From NCBI GenBank assembly GCA_036345935.2, contig JADWOT020000006.1:21468967-21532966 (forward strand): 64,000 nucleotides of DNA. The letters run 5' to 3'. The notes under the pieces are model-generated. The model did not search any database, was not told the DNA's origin, and was given only the letters and a program-made list of their open reading frames with translations. The stretch's first letter is position 1. Every line of letters begins with the position of its first letter. This document shows positions 10,790-21,207 of the stretch, piece after piece. Source of the DNA: Taenia hydatigena. Taxonomy: Eukaryota; Platyhelminthes; Cestoda; Cyclophyllidea; Taeniidae. The position numbers were made by a program, and so were the translations under genes.

Positions 10790-12959
10790 ACATTTCAATT
10801 GAGAACGACATTATTTGATCCCACTTGGCAAAATGGCAGCGATGCCTTAGTTTCATTTTCCGCTTACCAGAAGGCTCAAATGCTGCTGAAAGCCTGCCTT
10901 CCAATCGTACGACTAAAGTTGACACCAAATCCTCAGCTAATCGCACCACATTGCGCACTACGCAAGACACGCTCCTTCTTCCGATTGGTCTCCCGTGACA
11001 CGCCTGAGGCGTAGGTTTCTCAGTCGTCGACGCATCAATCTTAAACGCGAACGTTTTGACTGACCCTAATCCTGCAGTGGATAAGTGCTACCAATCGACG
11101 GAGGCAAGGCGGAAGGCTCACAACTATGGCATGCAATCTTTTTGGTCGAGGAATCACTGCATTAGGTGAATTTTTATGTCTACGAACCGAATGCCTTCCC
11201 TAAGTGCAGGTATCTTTGATAGAGCTGAATAGAACTAGCTGAGCTGAGGTGATGCGAATTGGGAAGAGACGTTGGCGGGAGCCATTAACAGGCTAGGAGG
11301 TCACACCGTTAAAACGAGACTGCCGACTGCAGGCTGATGGCTCCAAGAAGTCGAGTAGATGCTATTGGCAAAGAGCACTGGGTTGCCCTGATTTCCATCA
11401 AGCGTTGTCTCTTTTGTTCTACGTCAAGTTCCAACGTTACAAGTCCATTGGGCAACTGATTTCTATACTGGATGGATGTTGTCAGCTTTCCGACATTCAT
11501 TATTTGTAGTTAATTGTGCTAGCAATTAAGGCGCTACACACAAGGGCATTATCATACTATACTTCAGGTAGCCAGTGTTTTCACCGATTCACTCTAATTT
11601 GTCAATTCATTAGGACATATTTTGGAGCAACGAAAAGTAATGCCATGAGTCGGCGTTCAGGTAGGAGTTACTGCTTTTAGACTCATCACATATTCACAGA
11701 CATGTCTACTTATTTCAATGCAGGGTAAACAGGAAGCGAAGCAGGTAAAGGCGACACCAAACCTAATATCTTCTCTGCTTCTTTGGTGTGCTCAGGGCTG
11801 CTTTGGGCCACTGCGCATGATTACAAGCTTGCCACAATTACTTTTAACCACGAAGCCGGATTCATTGTCGTAACGGTGTCATAGCAACAACACACTCTAC
11901 TGCATGCTAATGCAACTGCCAGTACATAAACGACTTCGGCTTGCCTTTGAACTCCTCCCGATGGCTTGCCGACTGTGCTTTACCTTCATTCCAACCTACG
12001 CATAGCTTGTCATCATATTTTGCCGAACTTCATTAGTCATCATTAGTCAAAGCACTGCCTATGGTTTGTCCTTCTTTCCCAGCTTGAATAGCATCTTGCT
12101 CGATTCCAGTTTGCTTCTTCGCCTTATCCGCGCAATGTCTTGACTGGCGTTTTAAAGTCTTGCACTACATCAGGCTTTACACAAGCATCGGTCCTCACAA
12201 TCTGACGCTGTTCTCGGCTCGTTATGTGCACAGACGTCAGTGTTTACGAACAGTCCCACATCTGGCAATCAAGGCAAATAAATAAACAGCAGAGAAAGAA
12301 GAAGGAGGACAGGGATTGGTTCGTTAGTAAAAATATTGTTACACGTCATCGCTCGTGTCGGTGGCCTAATTCGCGAAAGCGATCACAACTACGTGTTGCG
12401 AATTTGGTGGACATCCACAGGAAATAAATATTTCTTGTGCAAGCGGCCCTGAAATGGGTGAGTTGAGAGTGACAAACATGCTAAGCGTGATTTGGAAACC
12501 ATGACCAACGCTACCGCTTTCATGAGTTGGGCAGACCGTAAAAATCCCGCTAAAACCGTCGTCAAAGATGCTAACAAGCAAATACAAGTTGGTTTGGACT
12601 GCAGTATTCTCTATATTCACCGTCTCCTTCCTTCTTTCACAGAAGCCAATGCACGCAAACTCGACCCAAACTTTTTGACGATTCGCTGTCAACGTACGTG
12701 GTGAGGGATGACACGTCATGTCAAATGGTTGATTGCATGTTTAACTTAATTAATACTGCCTTCCCACTTTGTTGCTAAACAGAACGCGTCTCTGTCTCCA
12801 TGCTGATCACTGCAATCCCTAAAGCCATGAAGATCTACATTTCCTTTCCTGCTTAGTCTTAGTGATCCATATGACCAGTTAAATAGAGGTCAGTCAGAGT
12901 GCTCTCAGCAAACGTTCCAGCACAAACGAGGCGACCGGTCAAATAAAGGCAAAACAAGT
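10790..12959 (+). repeat. Orphan kinase-downstream module (block G) with no kinase
   Basis: Pieces of this stretch match sequence that elsewhere lies 3' of a kinase: 10860-11010 aligns to 27290-27400 (3' of K4), 11500-11660 aligns to 17105-17270 (3' of K3), and 12480-12710 aligns to 17880-18115 (3' of K3) and to the minus strand of 36180-36440 (3' of K5). No kinase body lies immediately 5' of it. It therefore looks like the tail of a unit whose kinase was deleted. Confidence 0.65.
12492..12704 (+). pseudogene. Small conserved ORF of block G, unknown function
   Basis: The frame gives TNATAFMSWADRK, then a VVKDANKQIQVGLD segment and IHRLLPSFTEAN. Homologous frames occur at about 17905-18110 (plus) and 36240-36410 (minus), with conservative changes such as VVKDA/IVEDA and QVGLD/QVTLD/QIGLG, which suggests it was once coding. 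Both other copies carry a stop right after the DR residues, and this copy has a Lys there. There is no ATG at the extreme 5' end; the frame opens from TTG with the first ATG four codons in. I do not recognise the family. It could be an exon of a gene co-duplicated with the kinases. Confidence 0.35.
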
Positions 12960-14150
12960 CTTTTCGTCAGTAAAGTTACTACACGGAAGGGGCATTAATG
13001 CCAACGAGCTGGGCTTCTTTAAGGGTGTGGATATCCATAATGAGATGGAATGAGATGAAGTTAGCTGAGCTGAGATGGTTAAAAGAATCTGTTGGCAGCC
13101 TGAAGGATTACGTGGTTAGGACGCGACAGCTGGCTGTAGAGAATGAGGACACCATGTGTGGTGGGATGGACACTGGGCCAAGGTCACACCTCTGCGTCCC
13201 ACTCTTGCTCTAGTGAATGTCATTTCCTGTAGCGTCGTCCCTGTGTTTTTGCGCCTAAGCCATATTCTGATCAGATGAGAAATAGCATCTTTTGCCGGTG
13301 ATTGTTGCTGTGGGTGCATTCGGCCCTTTCACGTACCCCACTCACTGCAGCCAAGGTCGAAGAGGTAATAAATGTGGAGGCTGGATGCATATCAACCGCA
13401 TTTCAAAGCCATATTTGTCTAAAAGAAATTAAGAATGACCAATATTGTTGAGTCTTTTGTGGACCCGATGCTACCCACTAGAGGTTGGCCTTGCCTCGAG
13501 TAAGCAAGGGTCATGACGATAACCGCGAAATAGTCAGTGTGCTATAAACCAGGCTGCAATTCAGCCCTTCCTCAGTGAGATCGAGGCCACAGATGCTAGT
13601 TACAACAAATGTAGAATTGGATGCGGTGCGTGATTTTCCGCTACCATGTGATCTTACATAGAGTTCACCACTTTCCACCGATGTAGAACTCTAGCTTGCC
13701 CTGAGATCGAAACAAGTCACACCTGGTGGGATGACTCACGCAGAATCTGTGATAACACAGCATCGAATGCTTAGGCACATGAACTCGCCTAACAGTTGGA
13801 CAGCCTCATGCGACTGATGCTGTGGCCTAACGGTGCCATCGCTCCCCCTGTGAGTTAGGAGGTTTATCTGTCGAGGCCGGCCTATCACAACTAGGCCCTT
13901 CCATCACGCAGCCAGACGAAACATCGCCATTCGAGTGTCACGCGTGATGTGACCTCCTCCGAGGAGAGAGGCGTGATACGATTACTGCGACCCCGTCACG
14001 CCAAAACCACTGAGTCTTGGTCATGGATTCGGGCGGCGGCATCCGAATCCTCTTCCGAATTGCGTACTTTGTCAAATAATCATCTCCACACACTGCTCAT
14101 CACGAAACTCACTTATTTGTCTCACCCACAATCAACACGACCCCTCACCA
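12960..14150 (+). repeat. Inverted, diverged copy of the S1/S2 block upstream of K3
   Basis: The plus strand here aligns to the reverse complement of about 19350-20530 (S1) and 41075-42160 (S2). Landmarks are GGTGTGGATATCCATAATGAGATGG near 13014, the AGATGCTAGTTACAAC segment near 13590, and GCGTGATACGATTACTGCGAC near 13970. In the frame reading RPQMLVT, differences between copies are often at third codon positions (CTA/CTG, GTT/GTG, GTA/GTG), which hints at former coding. Indels break the frames, so I call it a relic of the ankyrin-type gene unit upstream of K3. Confidence 0.55.
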
Positions 14151-15167
14151 TTTTCTTTCCTCACGGAATATAGGTTAATGCTAACTAAAGTGACTAACGA
14201 CAATGGACAGATAGCGAGCACAGGATTGTGGTGGGATGAGAGCAGACAAATGCACACCTCCATGATCTTTACCTCCAACTCCAGGCGGACATTCTACACA
14301 GCCTCTTACTCAGATGACACAAAAGTGAGTAGGGAGAAGGGAGCTGTGACGCCTTTCACATGTTTGCATAAGTCAACAAATCGTACCCATAGGTGGGATA
14401 TGTCTTCGAAGTGGTGTGTCGCCTGCACAAACAGGCACCTATTGCACAATGTCTCCTGGATCAGTGTCCGCTCTTAAAGTCTATGGAAACGAAACTGGGA
14501 TACCCATATATCCCAACAGGACACTAGAGAGAAACGAATACAATTTGCCTTCTCACACATGTTATCCCTCCCATCTCTCGTCTATGTCTGTCCATCTCAG
14601 TACGGTCGCGAAAGCCACAGAAATCGGTGTCATGCAGGCTTAACACTTGTCCATGTTTCAGTGAGCACTGAAACACCTACCAAGTAAAGCCATAAATTAA
14701 TTATTAGCGATTGAATAGGCAAAACCAAGAGGTGGAGTATGAGATACAAATACTAGCAGAGCTTCTATCGGAACAATTCGCATAGTCAAACCACTATACT
14801 CATCACTAACTTTGCCCTACTTTGGTCTCATTTATTGCACTTGTGTACTTGCCCATGGTCATGAAGGTGGGGGATGGACTCTGAGGTGACTCTCTTTCCA
14901 CATACAGTCGACTCTGCCACTGATTTCACAGCTTGTCATCTTTTGACATTTAAAGGCAGGATGAGTCATGCTAGATGGTAAACAACATGCGCTATTTCAT
15001 CCCACAACGTCAAGTCTTACGTACCAATGGAAGTGCGATTCAAACGTAACGAGCCAATGGTAATGGTGCCATGATTTGATTGGCTACATGAATCTATTTA
15101 TGCCACTGGTACCAGCATTCGAGTTCGGTTAACAGACACGACAGTGAGTCTCGAATAGGCGACGGGA
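14151..15167 (+). promoter_or_regulatory. Upstream module and 5' leader of K3
   Basis: Conserved with 24340-25421 (K4) and, inverted, with 40019-41000 (K5). Nearest the gene there is an inverted CCAAT box (ATTGG at 15079-15083), a TATA-like TATTTATG at 15095-15102, and a leader containing GTTAACAGACACGA about 30-45 bases before the ATG. From 15094 on it is nearly identical to K4. Conservation of the CCAAT box and leader across copies suggests a core promoter near 15075-15130. Which copies are transcribed cannot be told from sequence. Confidence 0.55.
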
Positions 15168-15603
15168 ATGGGATCCAAGAGATTTGACGTGGTGAAGTTT
15201 ATATCATTGGGGACCTACTCCGCTGTCTACGAGATAGTCTACCCAGAGGCGGATGACAAGATGTCGACCACAAAGTGGGCGCTGAAGCGATTTTACCTAC
15301 AAAACAAGTTTGCAGTTTGGCATGCACTTCGAGAACACAAGATCTATATGCGCCTCGCTCAAGTCGAACAGCAGTCACCATTCCTCTCTACTCTCCTCCG
15401 AAGCCTCATAATTCATGGTGGTCCGACATTCGTGCTACGTAAGAGAAGTGGTTTCAATCTGCGAGATCTCATCTCGAGCTTTCGCCATATCCGGGAGGAG
15501 GAGGCACGATTTTACTTTTGTGAGATCATCTGTGGTCTGGAGCACCTGCATGCCATGCACATCGTGCACTTAGACCTCAATCTCGAAAACGTGCTCCTGG
15601 CTG
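15094..15603 (+). repeat. Near-identical tract shared with K4 (gene-conversion candidate)
   Basis: Over about 510 bases this is identical to 25348-25857 except for about two changes (GTC/GAC near 15364 and AAT/CAT near 15580). Sequence on both sides is clearly more diverged: the upstream module just before 15094 shows frequent mismatches, and the coding sequence after 15603 differs heavily from K4. Confidence 0.85.
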
Positions 15604-16352
15604 ATTCCGGCCACGTATTCATCACGGGTTTTGCTCACGCATTCGACATGACGTTGGGTTCGGAGCCCTGTAAGTTGGAAGAATCTACTGATTCACCTGT
15701 CTCAGCGGCGCCAGAGGTGAGGGGTGAGACGAAAATCACGACGAAGGCGGACGTCTGGAGTCTAGGCTTGCTCGTCCTCGCTATGATGACCTCATTCTAC
15801 GATGTATGTAATTTTCTACGTACAGGTGCAATCAATAAAAGGGATTTGCAAAAGTTCTCGGAACCTTTGTGTCACTTCCTCGAAGCCTGCCTCAGGACCG
15901 ACCACAACAAGCGTGTGGACATTCGCGGTGTCAAGCGTCTTCGATTCTACAAAAACGTCGACTGGGGACAAGTGATGGCTTGCAAGATAAAGCCACCCTA
16001 TCAGCCCTCCCAGATCAAAGTCCGCAATTTGGATAAGCTAACCCTTGATCCCACTGATCGTCTGCTCCTCGCCGCTGCCTTCCGCAAGTGCAAGCCACTA
16101 GGAAACACTAAACGCGAGACCTTCTATGATAAGCATGGAGTTCGTCATTTAATGGAAGAACCAACAAATCACAGAGGACTATTACGTGCCGGACTGACGG
16201 CAAAGAAGATCAGCGAACTCTTTGCCAACTTTGGCTTTACCAATCCACATCCTTTCCCACCATCCTATGGGGTGGATGGCAGCCAGATTGTCGGTGACGA
16301 AGGAGATGATTCTTCCAAATGCAAACAAGATGAATTTGGAGGATCGTTATAA
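15168..16352 (+). CDS. K3: intact AGC-type kinase-family protein, predicted pseudokinase
   Basis: A single-exon ORF of 394 aa, starting at ATG 15168 and matching the start of the K5 paralogue. Visible kinase landmarks are a glycine-loop remnant LGTYSAVY (15-22), the ATP-site Lys40 in WALKRF, Glu56 in LREH, catalytic-loop HLD at 134-136 with Asn141, APE at 181-183 and DVWSLG at 195-200. An AGC-like tail start (VDWGQV and KIKPPYQPS, about 264-281) suggests S6K/MSK-type ancestry. HRD has become HLD, and the Asp of the DFG position is Gly154 (codon GGT at 15627), which should remove metal binding; the activation loop is also rearranged (SPVSAAPEV). A family-specific tail (about 285-394) follows, with LLLAAAFRKCKPL and AGLTAKK. 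An open frame despite lost catalysis points to a pseudokinase or a very young pseudogene. Confidence 0.85.
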   Translation: MGSKRFDVVKFISLGTYSAVYEIVYPEADDKMSTTKWALKRFYLQNKFAVWHALREHKIYMRLAQVEQQSPFLSTLLRSLIIHGGPTFVLRKRSGFNLRDLISSFRHIREEEARFYFCEIICGLEHLHAMHIVHLDLNLENVLLADSGHVFITGFAHAFDMTLGSEPCKLEESTDSPVSAAPEVRGETKITTKADVWSLGLLVLAMMTSFYDVCNFLRTGAINKRDLQKFSEPLCHFLEACLRTDHNKRVDIRGVKRLRFYKNVDWGQVMACKIKPPYQPSQIKVRNLDKLTLDPTDRLLLAAAFRKCKPLGNTKRETFYDKHGVRHLMEEPTNHRGLLRAGLTAKKISELFANFGFTNPHPFPPSYGVDGSQIVGDEGDDSSKCKQDEFGGSL

Positions 16353-16379
16353 CCAATGACTCGCAACAAGGGATCCTGC

Positions 16380-18557
16380 TGTACACTTTCCTTAGCTATG
16401 TTAGTGTAGACAATAAACTCTCCTCTTATCTGCTTTCTCTGTGTACAAATGTGAGTGTTGCCTCCAGACTGGAATGTACGCTTATTTGATGGTGCGTTGG
16501 TGTGGGCCGTGAGCTTCAGATACTGCTTTGCTCACAAGCTAGGTTAAACGAAACGACAGGAGGCAAAAGTGATGCGAAATTATGCTTCTCTCCTGATCCG
16601 TCATGCAAATTGCAGGAACCTCGTGTAACTCGCCGCAAGTCATGCCTAACAGAAATTTGAGCACCAAATTCTGCAAGACCATTTCATCAATTGATTTTGC
16701 TTACCCATTCATTTAACCATTGACACCTAAATGTACCACTAAACTGTGCTGATTGGAAGGTATGAGGCGCGACACCATTGGTAGTACGTCACCAAGTCAC
16801 TTGGTGCCTTTCTCTACGAGACACACTATTGGAGTCAGTTCTGCTTCAATCGACTGGTCGGGATAAAGATGACGGCCCAAATTCCTTGTCCACCAATTGT
16901 GTACATGATAGAAGTGTGTCTTGATGCCATCGAAACAAGTGTCGTTTTGGCCATAAATTCGATGAGAACTTGGATCCTTTGAGCACGCATCCGAGTCAAG
17001 TCACTTATGCTTTGCCAATCTCACTGATCTCAGTCTTACCTCACCACCCACGACAAGAGTGGGTGTAAGTAGCGTCACAGACGATTTGTGAGAGCCACTG
17101 ACACACTCCATTATTTGTGGGCGATTGTGCTGGCAAGTAAGGTGTGACAAACAAAGGCATCATTCCACTGACCCTCAGGTAGCCGATGTTTCCCCTCGTC
17201 CACTACAATTTACCAGTCCGTCGAGACATTTTCTGAAGCAACGAGAAGTAGCGAAATGAGCGTATGGAGAAATTAATGGTGCTTGTATCCCCACCTACCC
17301 ATAGACATGCTTATTTTAACCAATGGAAGATAAATATGAACAGCCCTCCGCCAATGCCATACAACCGTTCAATTTAATTAGTGTAGTTGGCGGTCGTTGC
17401 AAAACTGCTAGCCTCTTCATTGCTAACGAGTTAATAATTTATAGCAAGGTACCTACACTTCCCACAACTTTTGCCAATTCCATTACAATAGAAAGTAAAC
17501 TCATAAATGGCAAGTCAGTTGCACGTCGTTTGCGATGTGCATGCACCGCAGGGATGTAAAAGACGTAGACACATGCGATTTGAAAGTCTCATCTCAATCG
17601 CAGCACCGACTGAATTTGGGTGCACTGTGGAGGAAGTCAGGGCGTCCCGTCAGCTGGATAGTGGGAGTGTGTCACTCCAAGAGCATGGATGCGATGAGCG
17701 ACGTGAGGGTGTCATATTTCCTTACCATATCTGCATTGGCAAAATAATGCTACTCGTCATCGCTCATGTTGGTGGCCCACTCCTCGAATGCAGTCACGAT
17801 TACGTGTTGCCACTTCATCGGAAATTGCGCAGAAAATAAATTATGCTTTGTGCCATCCACTCTGATACGACTGGATCGGGAGTAACAAATATGCTGCGTA
17901 TGATTTAACGGCCACGATCAACGCTACTGTTCCCATGAGTTGAGTTGACCGTTAAAGCCCTGCTCAAACAATCGTGGAGGACGCTGTAAAGGGAATGCAA
18001 GTTACTCTGGACCGCATTATTCCTGTTATTCACCGCCTCCTTCCGTCTTTCAATGAAGCCAATGTGCCTAAACTTAATCTACAATTTTGGACAATTTGCA
18101 ATGGCAACGCATGAGTGAGTTAATCGATGTTGCACTCCAAGTCTGTAGTTGACTGAAACGCTGCTCTGTCTCCATGCTGATCACCAAAGTGTCCGAAGCC
18201 GTATGTGTAGAAGGAAGAAGGAGGGGAAGGTCTCACAGCGGGATTTAAACGAACAGCAACATACAGCAGCTAATGGACTTTCTTAAACAATTGATCGAAG
18301 TCCGCAATGTGACTAAAAGTTGGAACATCGGGAATGGAGCAGAGGCATCCACAGAAAGGCGGAAAAGGCAACAAAATGTCCGCAGTAGGCAAAAATGCAC
18401 TAAAAATGCTATTTAAAGGCTTATTCCATTTTATTGCTTTGTTCTTTCACTACACAAGCAGCACTCAGCGCACCATATCAAAGAAATTTATGAATGGGCT
18501 TAGGCCTCGTAAAGCATGGGGATTAAGAGTCGCCCCGAGTTCGTTCTCTATTTCCCT
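16380..18557 (+). repeat. Kinase-downstream module of K3 (block G)
   Basis: This aligns in parts to 11040-12760 and 26640-27480. Landmarks are TATTTGTGGGCGATTGTGCTGG near 17112 (compare 11500), the small-ORF relic at 17905-18110 with CTCCTTCCGTCTTTCAATGAAGCC, and the region near 18320-18420 with AAAGGC repeated motifs (compare 27000-27060). Two stops break the small ORF here. No intact gene is seen. The ORF at 17323-17559 has no support from the paralogues. Confidence 0.6.
16412..16417 (+). terminator. Polyadenylation signal AATAAA for K3
   Basis: AATAAA lies 60 bases after the K3 stop codon, within CAATAAACTC. It is the first canonical signal downstream and fits a compact 3' UTR. Confidence 0.55.
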
Positions 18558-19180
18558 GGATTAGCCTCCATCATTGACATTAGTCCACACCGGCAAAATG
18601 GCGATTAGTGGGACCAAAGCAGGGCGAATTCTGTGGTGAGCATAGTGGTGAGACCGCAAATTGTTTGAGTGAAACCTCTGTTCTCATATGTACCTCAAGC
18701 TACATCTCTCACTTTTACTCTCTCGACCACGTCAAATTAAGTGATGGCTGTGCATAGCTAGTGGTATCATTATATGCTCACTAGGGTATGGACAAATGCT
18801 GAATCTGCATGACACCAATTTATGTGTGGATTCTACAACCGTAATGTGAAACACGGACATAGACTAGTGACACGAATGCTTTCCTGTGAGTGCAAAGGAA
18901 GCAAGGAATCCATTAGGTGTGTGCGTAGGCGGATTTATTGTTTTGGAACTTTTCAGTGTTCTGTTAGGATGCTGACATCCCAGCGTTGCCCTTATAGACT
19001 TCAAGGGCAGAAGTTGACCCAGGAGACACCATGCAATAGCCGCCTGTTTGTGTAGGAGGCTCACCCATTCGAAGATATATGCCACCTATGTGTATGATTT
19101 GCCCACTCGCGCAGACATGTCAAAGACGTCACCGTTTTCTTCCCCTGATCAATGGTAGGGAGGCCGTGCTCTACCCACTT
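18558..19180 (-). promoter_or_regulatory. Orphan kinase-upstream module (no kinase attached)
   Basis: The stretch beginning GGATTAGCC at about 18558 aligns to 40330-40905, which is the distal upstream region of K5, in the same minus orientation. The promoter-proximal 300 bases and the kinase body that should follow at lower coordinates are absent; instead the downstream module of K3 abuts it. This is a fusion point between a plus-oriented unit and a minus-oriented unit, with loss of one kinase. Confidence 0.65.
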
Positions 19181-20988
19181 TCGTGTCATCCGAGTAAGAG
19201 GCTGTACATAATATCTGTATTGCTTTGCGGGTACATAACACGGAGATGTGCATTTGTGCGCTCGTCATCTGTCCTTTGTCGTTAATCGCCTTAATTAACA
19301 CTAACCTAGATTCCGTGAGGAAAGGAAAATTGAGAGGGGTTGTGTTCATTATGATGTGACGAATAAGTGAGTTCCGTGATGGATAGTGTATGAGAGAATC
19401 ATTTGACAGAGCATGTATTTCGAAGGAGAACTTGGATGCCACTGCCGAATCAATGACCAAACATGCTCAGTGGATTTAGCGTAACTTCGTCGAAGCCATC
19501 GTATCATGCTCCTCCCCTTGGACGGCGCCACACCACACGCGACATTCGTCTGTCGAGGTTTCGTTAGGCCATGTGATGAAAGAGCTCATTTCTGATTGGA
19601 CGGCCTCAACAGACAAAATCACAGGGCGTGAGGTGACATTGTTTGACCACTGCATCAGTCGCATGAGGCTGTCCAGCCGTGACTCACTTTCACACATCGG
19701 CATAATATATGTTTGAGCGTTCGATGTTTTGTTAGCACAGATCCAGCGTGAGTCACCCTACCAGGTGTGACTTGTTTCGACCTCAGGCCAAGCTGAACGT
19801 GCTGCATTGGTGGAAAGCAGTGAGCTCTGAGCGTGACCTCATGAGAGTGAAAGATCACGCACCACATCCGCTTCCACATTTGGTGTCACCAGCATCTGTG
19901 GTCTCGGTCCCAATGAGGAAAGGCTGAAGTGCAGCCTGGTTTGTAGCAGATTGACTATTTTATGGTCATCGTCATGACTCCGACTTACTCGAAGAAGAAA
20001 TGGATGGCAAGGCCATCCTCTAGTGGGTAGTACGAGGTCCGCACGAGAACCTACGTCATCAGTAATTATCCATTTCATTTGGCCACATAGGGCATCGAAA
20101 GATGGATGGCATGCAACCAGCCTCCAAACCTATCAACTCTACGGCTTTGGCTGCAGTGAGTGGGGTACATGGAAACTTTCTCAGTGTCAGATGCTTCTTC
20201 CGGTCTGGTCCAAGTCTAGCCCTGTGCTCATTTGCGTCTGGCGTGGTTGAATGCCGCTTGAACGTCAACCCGCTGTGTTAGAATTAAACGCGGAAGCAGA
20301 GATGTGACCCGCATTCTAGTTCTCTCCTAATCACGTAGTGTCTTCACACTCTACCACCGGCTGTTACGTCCCAACTATAATCCTCCAGGTGGCCGATGTA
20401 TTCTGTTGACCGCATTTTCCATCCTGTCTCATCTCAGCTCCCCACCATTCAACTCAATCCATCTTATCATGGACATCCACACCCCTGAACACATCCAGCC
20501 TGTCTGCAAAGGCTTCTTGCCTAATGTGATTTCGCCATCGAAAATATTTGTTTTGGCATCATTTGACTGTCGCCCCACTTTTGCTAGAACATTCGTCAAA
20601 GCGCACTCCATACGACATTTATTCAATCGGTGAATGCACGGAGACAATTTACGTGCCAGCATCAACTTTAGTTTCGGTTCCACTCAACTCGCCAACATTG
20701 TGCAGTAAAGAGATCACCGATTACCTCACCTTCCTCCTCCTTCCCTCCTAGCCATCCCACATCCAGCAGTTACCATGTTATATTCGTCAGCACTGAGGTC
20801 TACCGTACCAGCTGTATTTAAATGTTGTCTGCGTGCCGTCAACGTCTGTGCAGCCATGCCCACACGCATCCAGTCACATCATCATTGCACTGGCATGTGC
20901 CGTAGGGAGGAAGTGGATAGACGCATTTCCTTATTCCCTAAGGAATTATTGCATCAGACTGTGGACCAATTGAGTGTCAACTGGGTAC

Positions 20989-21202
20989 CCTGGGAAGCAG
21001 TTTGCTAAATCTGAGGAGAGAAAGGCGGTTCTTCTGGCTTTGAGGTGGGCAATGGTGAGTGCCACATCCTTTCTTGTAGTCAGCTGAGGACTTGACGATG
21101 TCTGTGCGAGCGTACATGTCGGCTGCCATGAGTGGCGTGCACGCGTTTACAGGTGCCACCTTCGAGGGGACTGCCAATTCATAAGGCAGTGTCACGCCCT
21201 CA
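20989..21202 (-). CDS. Ankyrin-like exon b of the S1 gene (ASB-like)
   Basis: On the minus strand an acceptor CGCAG at 21203-21207 opens a 214-nt exon that ends at AGG before a GTACCC donor. It begins with one base, which completes the split codon left by exon a (phase 2), and it ends in phase 0. The translation contains EGVTLPYELAVPSK and then VNACTPLMAADMYARTDIVK, where TPL-MAA-DIVK is the typical ankyrin-repeat core. The S2 copy (42630-42843) keeps the same frame and acceptor. The donor is weak, so the 3' end is uncertain. ASB-type proteins act as substrate receptors of cullin-5 ubiquitin ligases; a SOCS box is not visible here, so that role is inference. Confidence 0.45.
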
Positions 21203-21207
21203 CTGCG

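Noticed and set aside
14178..14477. 99-codon ORF in the K3 upstream module with TASYSDDTKV, also seen in S1 and S2
   Set aside because: The K4 copy carries a stop in the same piece and indels shift the frame; better explained as conserved upstream DNA.
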